A stretch of 64,000 bases of DNA, taken from contig NZ_BMVV01000022.1 in the NCBI RefSeq assembly GCF_014650895.1, forward strand, positions 1 to 64,000. Direction: 5' to 3'. The notes under the pieces are model-generated. The model searched no databases. It was not told the DNA's origin and saw only the letters and a list, made by a program, of their open reading frames with translations. The stretch is from Streptomyces omiyaensis (lineage in GTDB: Bacteria > Actinomycetota > Actinomycetes > Streptomycetales > Streptomycetaceae). Shown here piece by piece: positions 1-8,439 of this stretch (position 1 is its first letter; each line of letters opens with the position of its first letter). Position numbers and translations under genes: made by a program.

Positions 1-48
1 GATGGTACTGCAGGGGGGACCCTGTGGGAGAGTAGGACACCGCCGAAC
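1..48 (+). rRNA. rrf: 5S ribosomal RNA, 3' end
   Basis: The first 48 bases match the conserved 3' part of actinobacterial 5S rRNA, including the loop around GGTACTGCAGG and the closing GAGAGTAGGACACCGCCG. The 5' two thirds lie outside the window. This is the distal end of an rRNA operon read towards the genes that follow. The exact 3' end is placed by family convention. Confidence 0.93.
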
Positions 49-57
49 AATTTTTAG

Positions 58-90
58 CCTCAACCCCCGGACCATGTCCGGGGGTTGAGG
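58..90 (+). terminator. rRNA operon terminator
   Basis: A perfect 14-bp inverted repeat (CCTCAACCCCCGGA and its complement) around a 5-base centre starts ten bases after the 5S rRNA, which is itself followed by a T run (AATTTTT). Strong stem, correct place and orientation for ending rRNA operon transcription. Confidence 0.9.
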
Positions 91-126
91 CATTTCTGCG
101 TTCAGGGCCGGGCCTAGGCTGGACGC

Positions 127-774
127 ATGCGCTACGACCTGGTCATCTTCGACAACGACGGCGTGCTCGTCGACAGCGAGCCGCTCTCCAACCGGCTGCT
201 CGCCGGCTATCTCACCGAGCTCGGGCATCCCACCACGTACGAGGACTCGCTCCGCGACTACATGGGGGCCGCCATGCACCGGGTGCACGACCTCGTCTGG
301 GAACGGACCGGGGAGCGGTTGCCGGAGGACTTCGACGACGTCTTCCACGCGCGGGTCTTCGCCGCGTTCCGGGCCGAACTCGAGCCGGTGCGGGGAGCGG
401 TGGGGGTGCTCGAGCGGCTGGCGGCCGAGGGCGTTCCGTACTGCGTGGCCTCCTCCGGAAGCCACGAGCGGATCCGGGTCGGACACCACAAGACCGGGCT
501 CGACGCCTGGTTCCCCGAGGACGTCGTCTTCAGCGCCGAGGACGTGGGCCGGGGGAAGCCGGCGCCCGACCTCTTCCTCCACGCGGCCGCCCGGCGGGGC
601 GTCCGGCCCGAGCGGTGCGCCGTCGTCGAGGACAGCCGGCTCGGCGTGCAGGCCGCCGTGGCGGCCGGGATGGACGTGTACGGGTTCACGGCGATGACCC
701 CCGAGGAGCGGCTCGCGGGAGCCCGGGGCTTCTTCTCGCGGATGGACGAGCTGCCCGGCATGTTGGGTCTGTGA
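127..774 (+). CDS. HAD superfamily hydrolase (beta-phosphoglucomutase-like)
   Basis: A 215-residue cytosolic HAD-IA hydrolase. The nucleophile motif FDNDGVLVDSEP is at residues 8-19 (Asp9 nucleophile, Asp11 acid/base). Motif II is the Ser in VASSGSH (about 113), the motif III Lys is in GKPAPD (about 140), and motif IV is VVEDS (about 167). Residues 20-80 are helical and fit a C1 cap, as in beta-phosphoglucomutase and phosphoglycolate phosphatase. These enzymes act on small phosphorylated metabolites; the substrate cannot be read from sequence. The gene starts shortly after the rRNA terminator, so it should have its own promoter in the 91-126 gap. Confidence 0.88.
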   Translation: MRYDLVIFDNDGVLVDSEPLSNRLLAGYLTELGHPTTYEDSLRDYMGAAMHRVHDLVWERTGERLPEDFDDVFHARVFAAFRAELEPVRGAVGVLERLAAEGVPYCVASSGSHERIRVGHHKTGLDAWFPEDVVFSAEDVGRGKPAPDLFLHAAARRGVRPERCAVVEDSRLGVQAAVAAGMDVYGFTAMTPEERLAGARGFFSRMDELPGMLGL

Positions 775-817
775 TCCATCTACCCATCGGTAGGCGACGG
801 CCCTACGCTGTGCCGCC

Positions 818-2014
818 ATGACCGATGCGCGGCTGCGGCGGGGGCGGTCCTCCCTGGCCCTCAGTTTCCTCGTCCAGGGCGTGGCCTTCGCCCTGCTCGT
901 GACCCGGATACCCGGGATCCAGGACCGGTACGGGATATCCGACGGGCTCCTGCCCCTCTTCCTGGCCGCCGTGCCGATCCTCGCGGGCGTGGCGAGCGTG
1001 GCGACCGAGAAGGTCGTCGCCCGGGTGGCGCCCTCGCGGGTGCTGCGGTGGTCCCAGCCCGTCGTCCTGCTGGCGCTGCTGGGCGTGGGCGCGGGGGACG
1101 AGCTGTGGATGGCGGCCGTGGCGCTGGGCGTGTTCGGTCTCGCCGTCGGCGCGCTCGACGCCTCCATGAACATGCTGGGGGTCAGCCTCCAGCGGGCGTA
1201 CGGGCGGAGCATCATGCTCGGCTTCCACGCCGCGTACAGCCTCGGCGGGATCGCCGGGGCCTCGCTGGCCTGGGCGGGGGCGCACTGGCACCTGTCGCTG
1301 TTCTGGTCCTACCTGCCGGTGGTCGTGGTGCTGGCGCCGGCGGCGTTCCTGGGCAGCCGGCGGTACGTGGACGCCGGGACGGCCCCGGACGGGAGCCCGG
1401 GGGCGAAGGGCGGCACGCCGGTGTTCCGGCTGCTGCTGCCGCTGTGCCTGGTGATGACCTTCGCGTACATCGGGGACTCGACCGTCTCCAACTGGTCGGC
1501 GAAGTACCTCCAGGACGTGCTCGGCAGCTCGGAGGCGGCGGCGACCGTCCCCTACAACGCGTACATGGTGACCACGCTGATCGGGCGGTCCGTGGGCGAC
1601 CTCGGGGTGCGCCACCTCGGGGCGTCGGCGGTCGTGCGGGCCGGAGCGGTGCTCGCGGCGTGCGGCTTCGCGCTGGTGGCGGTGGCGCAGTCGGCGTGGG
1701 TGGGGATCGCGGCCTTCACGGTGCTGGGGCTCGGGCTGAGCGTGATCGTGCCGCAGACCTTCGCGGCGGCGGGACGGCTCTTCCCCGGAAACAGCGACGC
1801 CGCCGTCGCCCGGCTCAACGTCTTCAACTACGTCGGCTTCCTCGTCGGCTCCCCCCTGGTGGGGGCGCTCGGGGACGCGTGGAGCTACCGCGGGGCGATG
1901 CTGGTGCCGATGGTGCTCGTCCTGGTGACGGTGGTGTATGCCACGTCGTTCGGGGCGAGGGAGGCCCGATACGGTGGCGGGCATGAGCGGCCGCGCACTG
2001 TTGATGTGGGATGA
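818..2014 (+). CDS. MFS transporter
   Basis: A 398-residue integral membrane protein with about twelve hydrophobic segments, the size of a classical major facilitator. The N-terminal part (LSFLVQGVAFALLVTRIPGI) and the repeated small-residue helices resemble the YbjJ/fucose-permease-like MFS branch. The substrate is unknown. The ATG lies 43 bases after the HAD gene. Its 3' end overlaps the start of the AcuC-like gene by 32 bases in another frame, which suggests co-transcription and possible translational coupling. Confidence 0.85.
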   Translation: MTDARLRRGRSSLALSFLVQGVAFALLVTRIPGIQDRYGISDGLLPLFLAAVPILAGVASVATEKVVARVAPSRVLRWSQPVVLLALLGVGAGDELWMAAVALGVFGLAVGALDASMNMLGVSLQRAYGRSIMLGFHAAYSLGGIAGASLAWAGAHWHLSLFWSYLPVVVVLAPAAFLGSRRYVDAGTAPDGSPGAKGGTPVFRLLLPLCLVMTFAYIGDSTVSNWSAKYLQDVLGSSEAAATVPYNAYMVTTLIGRSVGDLGVRHLGASAVVRAGAVLAACGFALVAVAQSAWVGIAAFTVLGLGLSVIVPQTFAAAGRLFPGNSDAAVARLNVFNYVGFLVGSPLVGALGDAWSYRGAMLVPMVLVLVTVVYATSFGAREARYGGGHERPRTVDVG

Positions 2015-3158
2015 AGCTGTCACGGGGTACGACTTCGGGCCCCAGCACCCGATGGACCCGGTGCGGCTCGCGCTGACCATGGGGCTGGTCCGGGCCTTCG
2101 GGCTCGACCGGGCGGTGGACGTGGTGGCGGCCAAGCCGGCCGGCGATTCGACGCTGCGGCTGGTGCACCGCGAGGACTACGTGGCCGCGGTGAAGGCGGC
2201 CTCGGCCGACCCGCGCCACGCCGACCAGGCGTACGGGCTCGGGACCGTCGACGATCCGGCGTTCGCGGGGATGCACGAGGCCTCCGCGCTGATCGCCGGG
2301 CAGTCGGTGGCGGCGGCGGAGGCCGTGTGGCGGGGCGAGGCGGAGCACGCGGTGAACTTCGCCGGCGGGCTGCACCACGCGATGCCGGGCGGGGCGGCCG
2401 GGTTCTGCATCTACAACGACGCCTCGCTGGCCATCGCCCGGCTCCTCGAACTGGGCGTGGAGCGGGTCGCGTACGTCGACGTCGACGTGCACCACGGGGA
2501 CGGGGTCCAGGCGGCGTTCTGGGAGGACCCGCGGGTCCTGACGGTCTCGCTGCACGAGCATCCGCGGACGCTGTTCCCGCAGACCGGCTGGCCGGAGGAG
2601 ACCGGAGCGGCCGGGCCCGGCGAGGGCGGCGCGGTGAACGTGGCGCTGCCGGCCGGCACCGGGGACGCGGGATGGCTGCGGGCCTTCCACGCGGTGGTGC
2701 CCGAGCTCCTGGCCGACTTCCGGCCGCAGGTGCTGGTGACCCAGCACGGGGCGGACACCCACTTCGACGACCCGCTGGCGCACCTGGCGGTCTCGCTGGA
2801 CGCCCAGCGGGCCGTGCAGGAGGCGTGCCACGAGCTGGCGCACGCCTGCGCCGACGGGCGGTGGCTCGCGCTGGGCGGCGGCGGGTACGCGGTCGTCGAC
2901 GTCGTCCCGCGGTCGTGGACGCACCTGGTGGGGATCGCGGCGCACGCCCCCGTGGCACCGGAGACGGTCGTCCCGTCCTCGTGGCGGGACGAGGTGTACG
3001 CGCGGACGCGGCAGCTGGGGCCCGGGCGGATGACCGACGGGCGGTGGCCGGTGGACTTCCGCGCGTGGACGGCGGGGTACGACCCCGCGGACCGGCTGGA
3101 CCAGGCGGTGCTCGCGACCCGCAGGGCCGCCTTCCCGCTGCGCGGACTGCTCGCCTGA
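1983..3158 (+). CDS. acuC: AcuC-type class I histone deacetylase family protein
   Basis: A 391-residue zinc deacetylase of the arginase/deacetylase fold. Diagnostic motifs are LHHAM (general-base His pair), DVDVHHGDG (zinc Asp and His), GADTHFDDPLAHL (second zinc Asp) and the GGGGY loop. AcuC proteins deacetylate acetyl-CoA synthetase or other acetyl-lysine proteins; the natural substrate here is inferred only. The reading frame extends upstream to 1938, but family alignment (MSGRALLMWDEA) favours the ATG at 1983, inside the end of the MFS gene. Confidence 0.88.
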   Translation: MSGRALLMWDEAVTGYDFGPQHPMDPVRLALTMGLVRAFGLDRAVDVVAAKPAGDSTLRLVHREDYVAAVKAASADPRHADQAYGLGTVDDPAFAGMHEASALIAGQSVAAAEAVWRGEAEHAVNFAGGLHHAMPGGAAGFCIYNDASLAIARLLELGVERVAYVDVDVHHGDGVQAAFWEDPRVLTVSLHEHPRTLFPQTGWPEETGAAGPGEGGAVNVALPAGTGDAGWLRAFHAVVPELLADFRPQVLVTQHGADTHFDDPLAHLAVSLDAQRAVQEACHELAHACADGRWLALGGGGYAVVDVVPRSWTHLVGIAAHAPVAPETVVPSSWRDEVYARTRQLGPGRMTDGRWPVDFRAWTAGYDPADRLDQAVLATRRAAFPLRGLLA

Positions 3159-3239
3159 TCACCGGCCCTGTTACGCCAACTGTGCGGTGAACAACTGGTT
3201 CTGACGCTCCGACAGGATGAATCGGGCAGCATCGGGAGG

Positions 3240-4055
3240 GTGTTGAGTACCGGGGCGCTGCGGGCGCATCTGTTGGCGGCGGGGTTGGCGGGGATCGTGG
3301 CGACCTCGCGGGAGGAGAGTCTGCGGAGCTATCGGCTCTTCGCGGCGCGGGATCCCCGGGTGACGCTCGGGCTGGTGCCGGCCGGCGGCTGGGACGAGTC
3401 CGAGCTGCTGCGGCTGATGGCGGACAAGTGCGGGGTGTCGGCGGATCCGGCGCACCGCTCGGGGCCGGACGTGATCGATCCCGAGCGGACGCTGCGGGGC
3501 CTCGACGCCTTCGCGGGGCGGCTCGCGGCGGCGGCGGCGCGGCGGGCCCCGGTGCTGCTCGGGACGGGGCATCCGCACCGGCTGCTCGGTTTCTACGCCG
3601 CTCTCGCAGACGCCCTCTCGGCGGCGGGATGTGACGTACTCACCCCGGCGCAGGGGCGATGTGTCGACATAACGACCCGGTTCGGTCTACGCACGTACCT
3701 CCTCGACTACGTACGCGGAGTCGCGTTCGTACGGGAGGCGGGGCCGTCGGAGAGTGGGCGTGAACCGGGGGCGCACTCCCATTCGGCGCTGCCGGTGCGG
3801 GCCGCTCTGGAGAGCGCCGCGGAGGCCGGCGGGCCGCTCCCGGAGCTGGTGGTCGGGGACCACGGCTGGGTCTGCGGCGCTGGTCAGCTGGGTATCGAGG
3901 CGATCGGGGTGGCCGACACGGACGATCCCGCGCTCTTCGTGGGGGAGGCCGAGGGCCAGGTGTCGGTGGCCGTACCGCTGGATGACGGAGTGCCCTCGGC
4001 GTACTACCGTCCCCTCACGCGCTATGTACTCAATCGAGCGTGTCTGTCACGGTAA
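3240..4055 (+). CDS. Conserved Streptomyces phosphatase-like protein
   Basis: A protein of about 271 residues that is conserved across Streptomyces beside the bldN region and usually named 'phosphatase'. I see no textbook phosphatase signature. Recognisable blocks are SREESLRSYRLFAARDP near the N-terminus, LLGTGHPHRLLGFY (about 106-119) and VVGDHGWVCGAGQLG (about 205-219), with His and Asp residues that could bind metal. No signal peptide or membrane segment. The start is uncertain: GTG at 3240 directly abuts GGGAGG, and the adjacent TTG at 3243 has better spacing. Confidence 0.7.
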   Translation: MLSTGALRAHLLAAGLAGIVATSREESLRSYRLFAARDPRVTLGLVPAGGWDESELLRLMADKCGVSADPAHRSGPDVIDPERTLRGLDAFAGRLAAAAARRAPVLLGTGHPHRLLGFYAALADALSAAGCDVLTPAQGRCVDITTRFGLRTYLLDYVRGVAFVREAGPSESGREPGAHSHSALPVRAALESAAEAGGPLPELVVGDHGWVCGAGQLGIEAIGVADTDDPALFVGEAEGQVSVAVPLDDGVPSAYYRPLTRYVLNRACLSR

Positions 4056-4182
4056 ACGGGCGATAGGGGCTCCTCTTCCCCACTCGTACCACCCGCCCCT
4101 AGTCTGATTCGTGAGCGTTCGACGACGAAGAGTCACCGGAGGGGAAGCCGGTGGGCGTCTCGGCGGAAGGTACAGGTGGGTC

Positions 4183-4392
4183 ATGGCTGCTGGCGATCGG
4201 CCTCTCAACGAGGTCAAGTTCCTGACCGTGGCGGAAGTCGCCGCGGTGATGCGCGTGTCGAAGATGACCGTGTACCGCTTGGTGCACAGCGGTCATCTGC
4301 CGGCGATCCGGGTGGGCAGGTCCTTCCGGGTCCCGGAACAGGCGGTTCACGCGTACCTCAGGGAGTCGTACGTGGGGGTGGGGACCGCGTAA
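4183..4392 (+). CDS. Small excisionase/MerR-type helix-turn-helix DNA-binding protein
   Basis: A 69-residue protein, essentially one winged helix-turn-helix: FLTVAEVAAVMRVSKMTVYRLVHSG then the wing LPAIRVGRSFRVPEQAV. This is the excisionase-type (helix_turn_helix_17) domain. The frame is open from 4111, but the ATG at 4183 has AGGTGG just upstream and gives the length typical of Streptomyces homologues. From memory, the S. coelicolor orthologue beside bldN is bdtA, a target of the developmental repressor BldD; I could not verify this, so no symbol is given. Likely a transcription factor. Confidence 0.85.
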   Translation: MAAGDRPLNEVKFLTVAEVAAVMRVSKMTVYRLVHSGHLPAIRVGRSFRVPEQAVHAYLRESYVGVGTA

Positions 4393-4544
4393 CGGGCGCG
4401 CGGTCGTCCTGCGGCCGAACGGCCGGTGAGCTGCGTCCGGCCCTCGGATTACTCGTGCGGTGCCAGGGGCGGTAGGCTGACCCCTCGTAGGTCGTGTGGG
4501 CCCAGACGCCCCGCACCAGTGAGAAGAAGTGAGCGAGGGTAGTC

Positions 4545-4643
4545 GTGGGCTCTGTTATCAAGAAGCGGCGCAAGCGGATGGCCAAGAAGAAGCACCGCAA
4601 GCTGCTCAAGCGCACGCGCGTTCAGCGTCGCAACAAGAAGTAG
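4545..4643 (+). CDS. Ribosomal small-subunit protein bS22 (AURKAIP1/COX24 family)
   Basis: A 32-residue, extremely basic peptide: GTG start, then GSVIKKRRKRMAKKKHRKLL and ending VQRRNKK. This matches the AURKAIP1/COX24 domain, and mycobacterial ribosome structures contain the same short protein as bS22. GAGGG sits 5-6 bases before the GTG. A strong terminator follows 40 bases after the stop, so it is probably a separate transcription unit or ends one. It is easily missed because it is far shorter than usual gene-length cut-offs. Confidence 0.9.
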   Translation: MGSVIKKRRKRMAKKKHRKLLKRTRVQRRNKK

Positions 4644-4683
4644 TAGGCGGCGGTCGCGCGAGCGGCTCTCCGTGTGTGACACG

Positions 4684-4722
4684 ACGTGGCCCTTCACCGT
4701 CATCGGTGGAGGGCCACGTTTT
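4684..4722 (+). terminator. Rho-independent terminator after bS22 gene
   Basis: Arms of 16 bases (4684-4699 and 4704-4719) pair with a single G-U wobble around a TCAT loop and run into TTTT. This is a classical intrinsic terminator. Its position also rules out the upstream ATG at 4686 as the start of the next gene. Confidence 0.88.
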
Positions 4723-4799
4723 CATTGCGCCGAAATCCGCACGCGCTACGGTGGCGGCTACGGGAAGACGCCAGGAAGTTCGGACGGAAGGCGCTGATC

Positions 4800-5891
4800 T
4801 TGGGCAAGGTCGTGCTCGTCACGGGTGCAGCCCGGCATCTGGGGGGCCGTTTCGTGCGGCGGATCCAGCGGGACCCGGAGGTGGAGCGGGTGGTGGCCGT
4901 GGACGCGGTCGAGCCCGGGCATCCACTGGGGGCCGCCGAGTTCGTCCGGGCGGACATCCGCCGGCCGGCCATCGCCAAGGTGCTCGCGGAGCACGAGGTG
5001 GACACGGTGGTGCACCTCGACGTCACCGGGACGGCGCTGGGCGCCGGGGGCCGGACGTCGGTCAAGGAGACCAACGTCATCGGCACCATGCAGCTGCTCG
5101 GGGCCTGCCAGAAGTCGCCGAGGGTCGCCCGGCTGGTGGTGAAGTCCAGCACGACCGTCTACGGCTCCGCGCCCCGCGATCCGGCGGTCTTCACCGAGAC
5201 GACCCCGGCGAAGTCGCTGCCGAGCGGTGGTTTCGCGAAGGACGCCGTGGAGGTCGAGGGGTACGTCCGGGGCTTCGCCCGGCGACGGCCGGACGTGGCG
5301 GTGTGCGTGCTGCGGTTCGCGAACATCCTGGGGCCCCGGGTGGACTCCCCGCTGACCGAGTACCTCTCGCTGCCGGTGATGCCGACGGTCCTGGGCTACG
5401 ACCCGCGGCTCCAGTTCGTCCACGAGGACGACGTGATCGACGTCCTGGACCTGTCGGCGCGCGAGCCCCGCCGGGGGTCGCTGAACTGCGGGACCTTCAA
5501 CGTGGCGGGCGACGGGGTGCTGCTGCTGTCGCAGTGCGCACGGCGGCTGGGGCGGCCCACGGTGCCGGTGCTGCTGCCCGCGGTGACCTGGGTGGGCACC
5601 GCGCTGCGGACGGTGGGGCTGACCGACTTCGCGCCCGAGCAGATCCGGCTCCTCACGCACGGCAGGGTCGTCTCGACCACGCAGATGCGGGAGGTCCTGG
5701 GCTTCCTGCCGCGGTACTCGACGGCGGGGGCGTTCGCGGACTTCGCGGCGAGCCGGGGCCCGGGGCTGCTGCCGCCGGAGACGCTCGCGGGAGCGGTGGA
5801 CCGGCTGGCCGGCAGGGTCGCCCCGGGCGCCCGTCCGGTCGCCTCCGGCACGGTTCCCTCCCCTCCGACCCCTTCCGACGACGGTTCCTGA
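4800..5891 (+). CDS. NAD(P)-binding SDR-like epimerase/dehydratase family protein
   Basis: A 363-residue Rossmann protein of the extended SDR (NAD-dependent epimerase) fold. The N-terminus GKVVLVTGAARHLGG is the dinucleotide-binding glycine loop, and IRRPAIAKVLAEHEVDTVVH continues the fold. In the active-site region (SSTTVYGSAPRDP to GFAKDAVEVEG) I do not find the expected Tyr-x3-Lys, so it may be an atypical, non-catalytic or differently catalysing member. I chose the TTG at 4800 because GGAAGG lies 8 bases upstream and homologues begin here; the frame's first ATG falls inside a terminator. It is 15 bases from the acyltransferase gene and surely co-transcribed. Confidence 0.82.
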   Translation: MGKVVLVTGAARHLGGRFVRRIQRDPEVERVVAVDAVEPGHPLGAAEFVRADIRRPAIAKVLAEHEVDTVVHLDVTGTALGAGGRTSVKETNVIGTMQLLGACQKSPRVARLVVKSSTTVYGSAPRDPAVFTETTPAKSLPSGGFAKDAVEVEGYVRGFARRRPDVAVCVLRFANILGPRVDSPLTEYLSLPVMPTVLGYDPRLQFVHEDDVIDVLDLSAREPRRGSLNCGTFNVAGDGVLLLSQCARRLGRPTVPVLLPAVTWVGTALRTVGLTDFAPEQIRLLTHGRVVSTTQMREVLGFLPRYSTAGAFADFAASRGPGLLPPETLAGAVDRLAGRVAPGARPVASGTVPSPPTPSDDGS

Positions 5892-5906
5892 GGAGCGGCG
5901 ACAGCG

Positions 5907-6977
5907 ATGGCGGACGCCAAGGTGATTCCCTTCGACGACGACCGGTCGCGTGCCCGGCGGCGGCCCGGCCGGGCCGAGGAGCCGTCCGGCTCCGGGACCG
6001 GCGGCCCGGCGGCGGTACGGGCGCTGCCGGGCGCGCGGGAGGTGCCGGAGGAGGCGCGGACGGAGGCCTCCGGAGCCGAGGCCCCGGAGGCTCCTGAGGC
6101 CCCGGAGGACGGCGGTGCGGGGGCCGGGCCGGGCCGGGCGGCCTGGGAGCGGCGGCTCGCGGGCGGGCTGGCGTTCCTGCGGCGGCGGGTCACGGGCGAG
6201 TACGAGGTCGACGAGTTCGGTTACGACGCCGAGCTGACCGACCAGGTGCTGATGTCGATGCTGCGCCCGTTGTACGAGAAGTACTTCCGGGTGGAGGTGA
6301 AGGGCGTCGAGAACATCCCGGAGAAGGGCGGCGCGCTGATCGTCGCGAACCACTCCGGGACGCTGCCGCTGGACGGGCTGATGATGCAGGTGGCGGTGCA
6401 CGACCACCACCCGGCGGGCCGGCACCTGCGGCTGCTCGCGGCGGATCTGGTCTTCGTGCTGCCGGTCGTCAACGAGCTGGCCCGGAAGGCGGGGCACACC
6501 CTGGCGTGCGCGGAGGACGCGGAGCGGCTGCTGCGGGCCGGGGAGGTCGTCGGCGTGATGCCGGAGGGCTTCAAGGGGATCGGGAAGCCGTTCTCGGAGC
6601 GGTACAAGCTCCAGCGGTTCGGGCGGGGCGGTTTCGTCTCCACGGCGCTGCGGGCGGGGGTGCCGATCGTGCCCTGCTCGATCGTGGGCGCCGAGGAGAT
6701 ATACCCGATGATCGGGAACGCGAAGACGCTGGCGCGTCTGCTGGGGCTGCCGTACGTGCCGGTGACGCCGACGTTTCCGTGGCTGGGGCCGCTGGGGATG
6801 CTGCCGCTGCCGACGAAGTGGACGATCCAGTTCGGCGAGCCGATCCCGACGGACTCCTATCCGCCGGAGGCGGCGGAGGACCCGATGCTGATGTTCAACC
6901 TGACGGACCAGGTGCGGGAGCAGATCCAGCACACGCTGTACAAGCTGCTGGTGCAGCGGAGGTCGGTGTTCTTCTAG
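5907..6977 (+). CDS. Lysophospholipid acyltransferase family protein (PlsC-like)
   Basis: A 356-residue protein. Residues 1-85 are a low-complexity Ala/Glu/Pro/Arg region. The acyltransferase domain follows, with the catalytic HX4D-type motif NHSGTLPLDG at about 147-156, the substrate motif MPEGFKGIGK near 217, and VPIVPCSIVGAEE near 252. Such enzymes transfer acyl groups to glycerol-phosphate or other lipid acceptors at the inner membrane face. The disordered N-terminal extension is unusual compared with about 240-residue PlsC. Paired with the upstream SDR-like gene, which suggests joint lipid or cell-envelope work. Confidence 0.87.
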   Translation: MADAKVIPFDDDRSRARRRPGRAEEPSGSGTGGPAAVRALPGAREVPEEARTEASGAEAPEAPEAPEDGGAGAGPGRAAWERRLAGGLAFLRRRVTGEYEVDEFGYDAELTDQVLMSMLRPLYEKYFRVEVKGVENIPEKGGALIVANHSGTLPLDGLMMQVAVHDHHPAGRHLRLLAADLVFVLPVVNELARKAGHTLACAEDAERLLRAGEVVGVMPEGFKGIGKPFSERYKLQRFGRGGFVSTALRAGVPIVPCSIVGAEEIYPMIGNAKTLARLLGLPYVPVTPTFPWLGPLGMLPLPTKWTIQFGEPIPTDSYPPEAAEDPMLMFNLTDQVREQIQHTLYKLLVQRRSVFF

Positions 6978-7010
6978 TCCCCGCGACCGGTCCGGACGGC
7001 CGGGCATGGA

Positions 7011-7047
7011 AGAAGGGGCGCCCCCCGTCCGTGGGGGCGCCCCTTCT
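7011..7047. terminator. Bidirectional terminator between acyltransferase and rsbN
   Basis: Perfect 15-bp arms (7011-7025 and 7033-7047) around a short loop, AAG-rich on one side and CTT-rich on the other, sit between the stops of two convergent genes. It can end both transcripts. Confidence 0.85.
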
Positions 7048-7052
7048 CCTTG

Positions 7053-8309
7053 TCAGCGAGCGTCCTCGCTGTCGATGCCGAGGCCTGGAAGGAGGCCCGG
7101 CAGGAGTGGCGGGATGGTGACGTCCGGGGGCGTGGGGGTCACCTGGCCGTCCTCCGGGGCGGTCGGCGCGCCCGTGGGGGACGGCAGGAGGCCGCCGGTG
7201 TTGCCCCCGAGGAGGCCGTCGTCCTCCGGCGAGATGGGGGTGGTCTCGGCGCCCGGGCTCGGGGTGGTGCCGGTGCCGGTGCCACCGCCGGTGCCACCCT
7301 GGGTGGTGCCGGAGGGGCGGGGTGTGGCGGTCGGGCGGCCGTCCTGGGCGGGGGTGCCCCGGGTGGCCGGGGGCTGCCGGGTGTCGGCGCCCGGCTGGTC
7401 CTGCCGGGCGGTGGGGCTGCTGGAGCCGCCGGGGTCGACCGCGCCCGTCTGGGGGGTGCGGGGCAGCATCGACTGGAGCGGCTCGACCTCCTGGTCTATG
7501 GCGTCGAAGACGCCGCTGACCTCTTCGCCGACGTCGGCGAGCTGGACGGGGAGGCGGTCGCGCAGGCCGTTCCAGGTGTCGCGGTGGGCCTGGGCGAAGG
7601 AGTTCAGCCGGGCCATGGGGGCGATCTCGCCGTCCCGGTCGTAGGCCTGGCGGAGCAGGCGGTGGCCTTCCTCGGCGTCGTGCTTCATGCCGCCGAGGGC
7701 GCGCCGGATCTCGCCGAGGGACTCGTGGTCGAGCTCGCCGGAGCGGGTGCGCTCCATGAGCCGGCGGGCCTCGCCGAGCCGGGTGGACGCCTGGTCGAGG
7801 TAGATGCCCCCGCGGTCGGCGTCGTCGTCGGCCATGCCGAGCTTGAGGTCCTCCATGCCCCGCTTGAGTCCGTAGAGCGAGTCACCGGGGAGGGCGTCGG
7901 AGCTGGCGGCGGCCACGCCGCCGAAGGCTCCGGCCGCCACGCCGACGGTGAGGCCACCGGCGGCGAGCCCCTTGGTCCAGCGGGACCGGGGGCGGAGCTT
8001 CCGTAGGGGGGATGCCCGGTGGGCGCCCCTGCCGGTCCGCTGCTCCGGGACGGCAGGCCCCGCGGCGGCCGTCCCCTGGGCGAACATCGCCTCCATGGCG
8101 GCGACGAGCTGGGCTCGCTGCACCACCTTGACCTCGGGGTCGAGCCCCGGCCTCGGCAGTTCGCCGAGACCGCTCGCCAAGGCCAACAGCCGTCCCTGGT
8201 CGCCCGTGTCGGCCGGGGCGTCGGGCCGGTCGGCCGTCTCGCCCTCGGGCGTCCGGTCCTCCAGGGCCTGGGCGAAGGCGTTCGCCCGCCGGTGCACGTT
8301 CGCGATCAC
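7053..8309 (-). CDS. rsbN: Anti-sigma factor RsbN (controls sigma BldN)
   Basis: A 418-residue single-pass membrane protein. Residues 1-110 are cytoplasmic and should hold sigma-BldN. One membrane helix lies at about 115-136 (GLAAGGLTVGVAAGAFGGVA). It is followed by the extracytoplasmic DUF5667 segment with ALPGDSLYGLKRGMEDLKL and a long Pro/Gly/Thr-rich tail. It lies directly downstream of bldN, as in the characterised Streptomyces pair. The start is the GTG at 8309 (V-I-A-N-V), with GGAGG 7-8 bases upstream; the in-frame GTG three codons earlier overlaps that ribosome-binding site. A sigma-BldN-type promoter lies about 130 bases upstream, implying negative feedback. Confidence 0.92.
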   Translation of the reverse strand: MIANVHRRANAFAQALEDRTPEGETADRPDAPADTGDQGRLLALASGLGELPRPGLDPEVKVVQRAQLVAAMEAMFAQGTAAAGPAVPEQRTGRGAHRASPLRKLRPRSRWTKGLAAGGLTVGVAAGAFGGVAAASSDALPGDSLYGLKRGMEDLKLGMADDDADRGGIYLDQASTRLGEARRLMERTRSGELDHESLGEIRRALGGMKHDAEEGHRLLRQAYDRDGEIAPMARLNSFAQAHRDTWNGLRDRLPVQLADVGEEVSGVFDAIDQEVEPLQSMLPRTPQTGAVDPGGSSSPTARQDQPGADTRQPPATRGTPAQDGRPTATPRPSGTTQGGTGGGTGTGTTPSPGAETTPISPEDDGLLGGNTGGLLPSPTGAPTAPEDGQVTPTPPDVTIPPLLPGLLPGLGIDSEDAR

Positions 8310-8439
8310 TGGCGGCACCTCCTCTCGTCATGACGGTCGACTCCCCAAGGGGTCCGGAAGGTTGCCCTCCTTGAGCAGATCCACACGATCGAGTGAGTAT
8401 CTGCGGGCAGGGCGTGACCACAGGGAGCCTGCATTTCGC

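Noticed and set aside
4758..7007. 749-codon open frame on the minus strand opposite the SDR and acyltransferase genes
   Set aside because: It is antisense to two well-supported genes, is dominated by Arg, His, Pro and Gln, and has no family resemblance. Long antisense frames are expected at this GC content.
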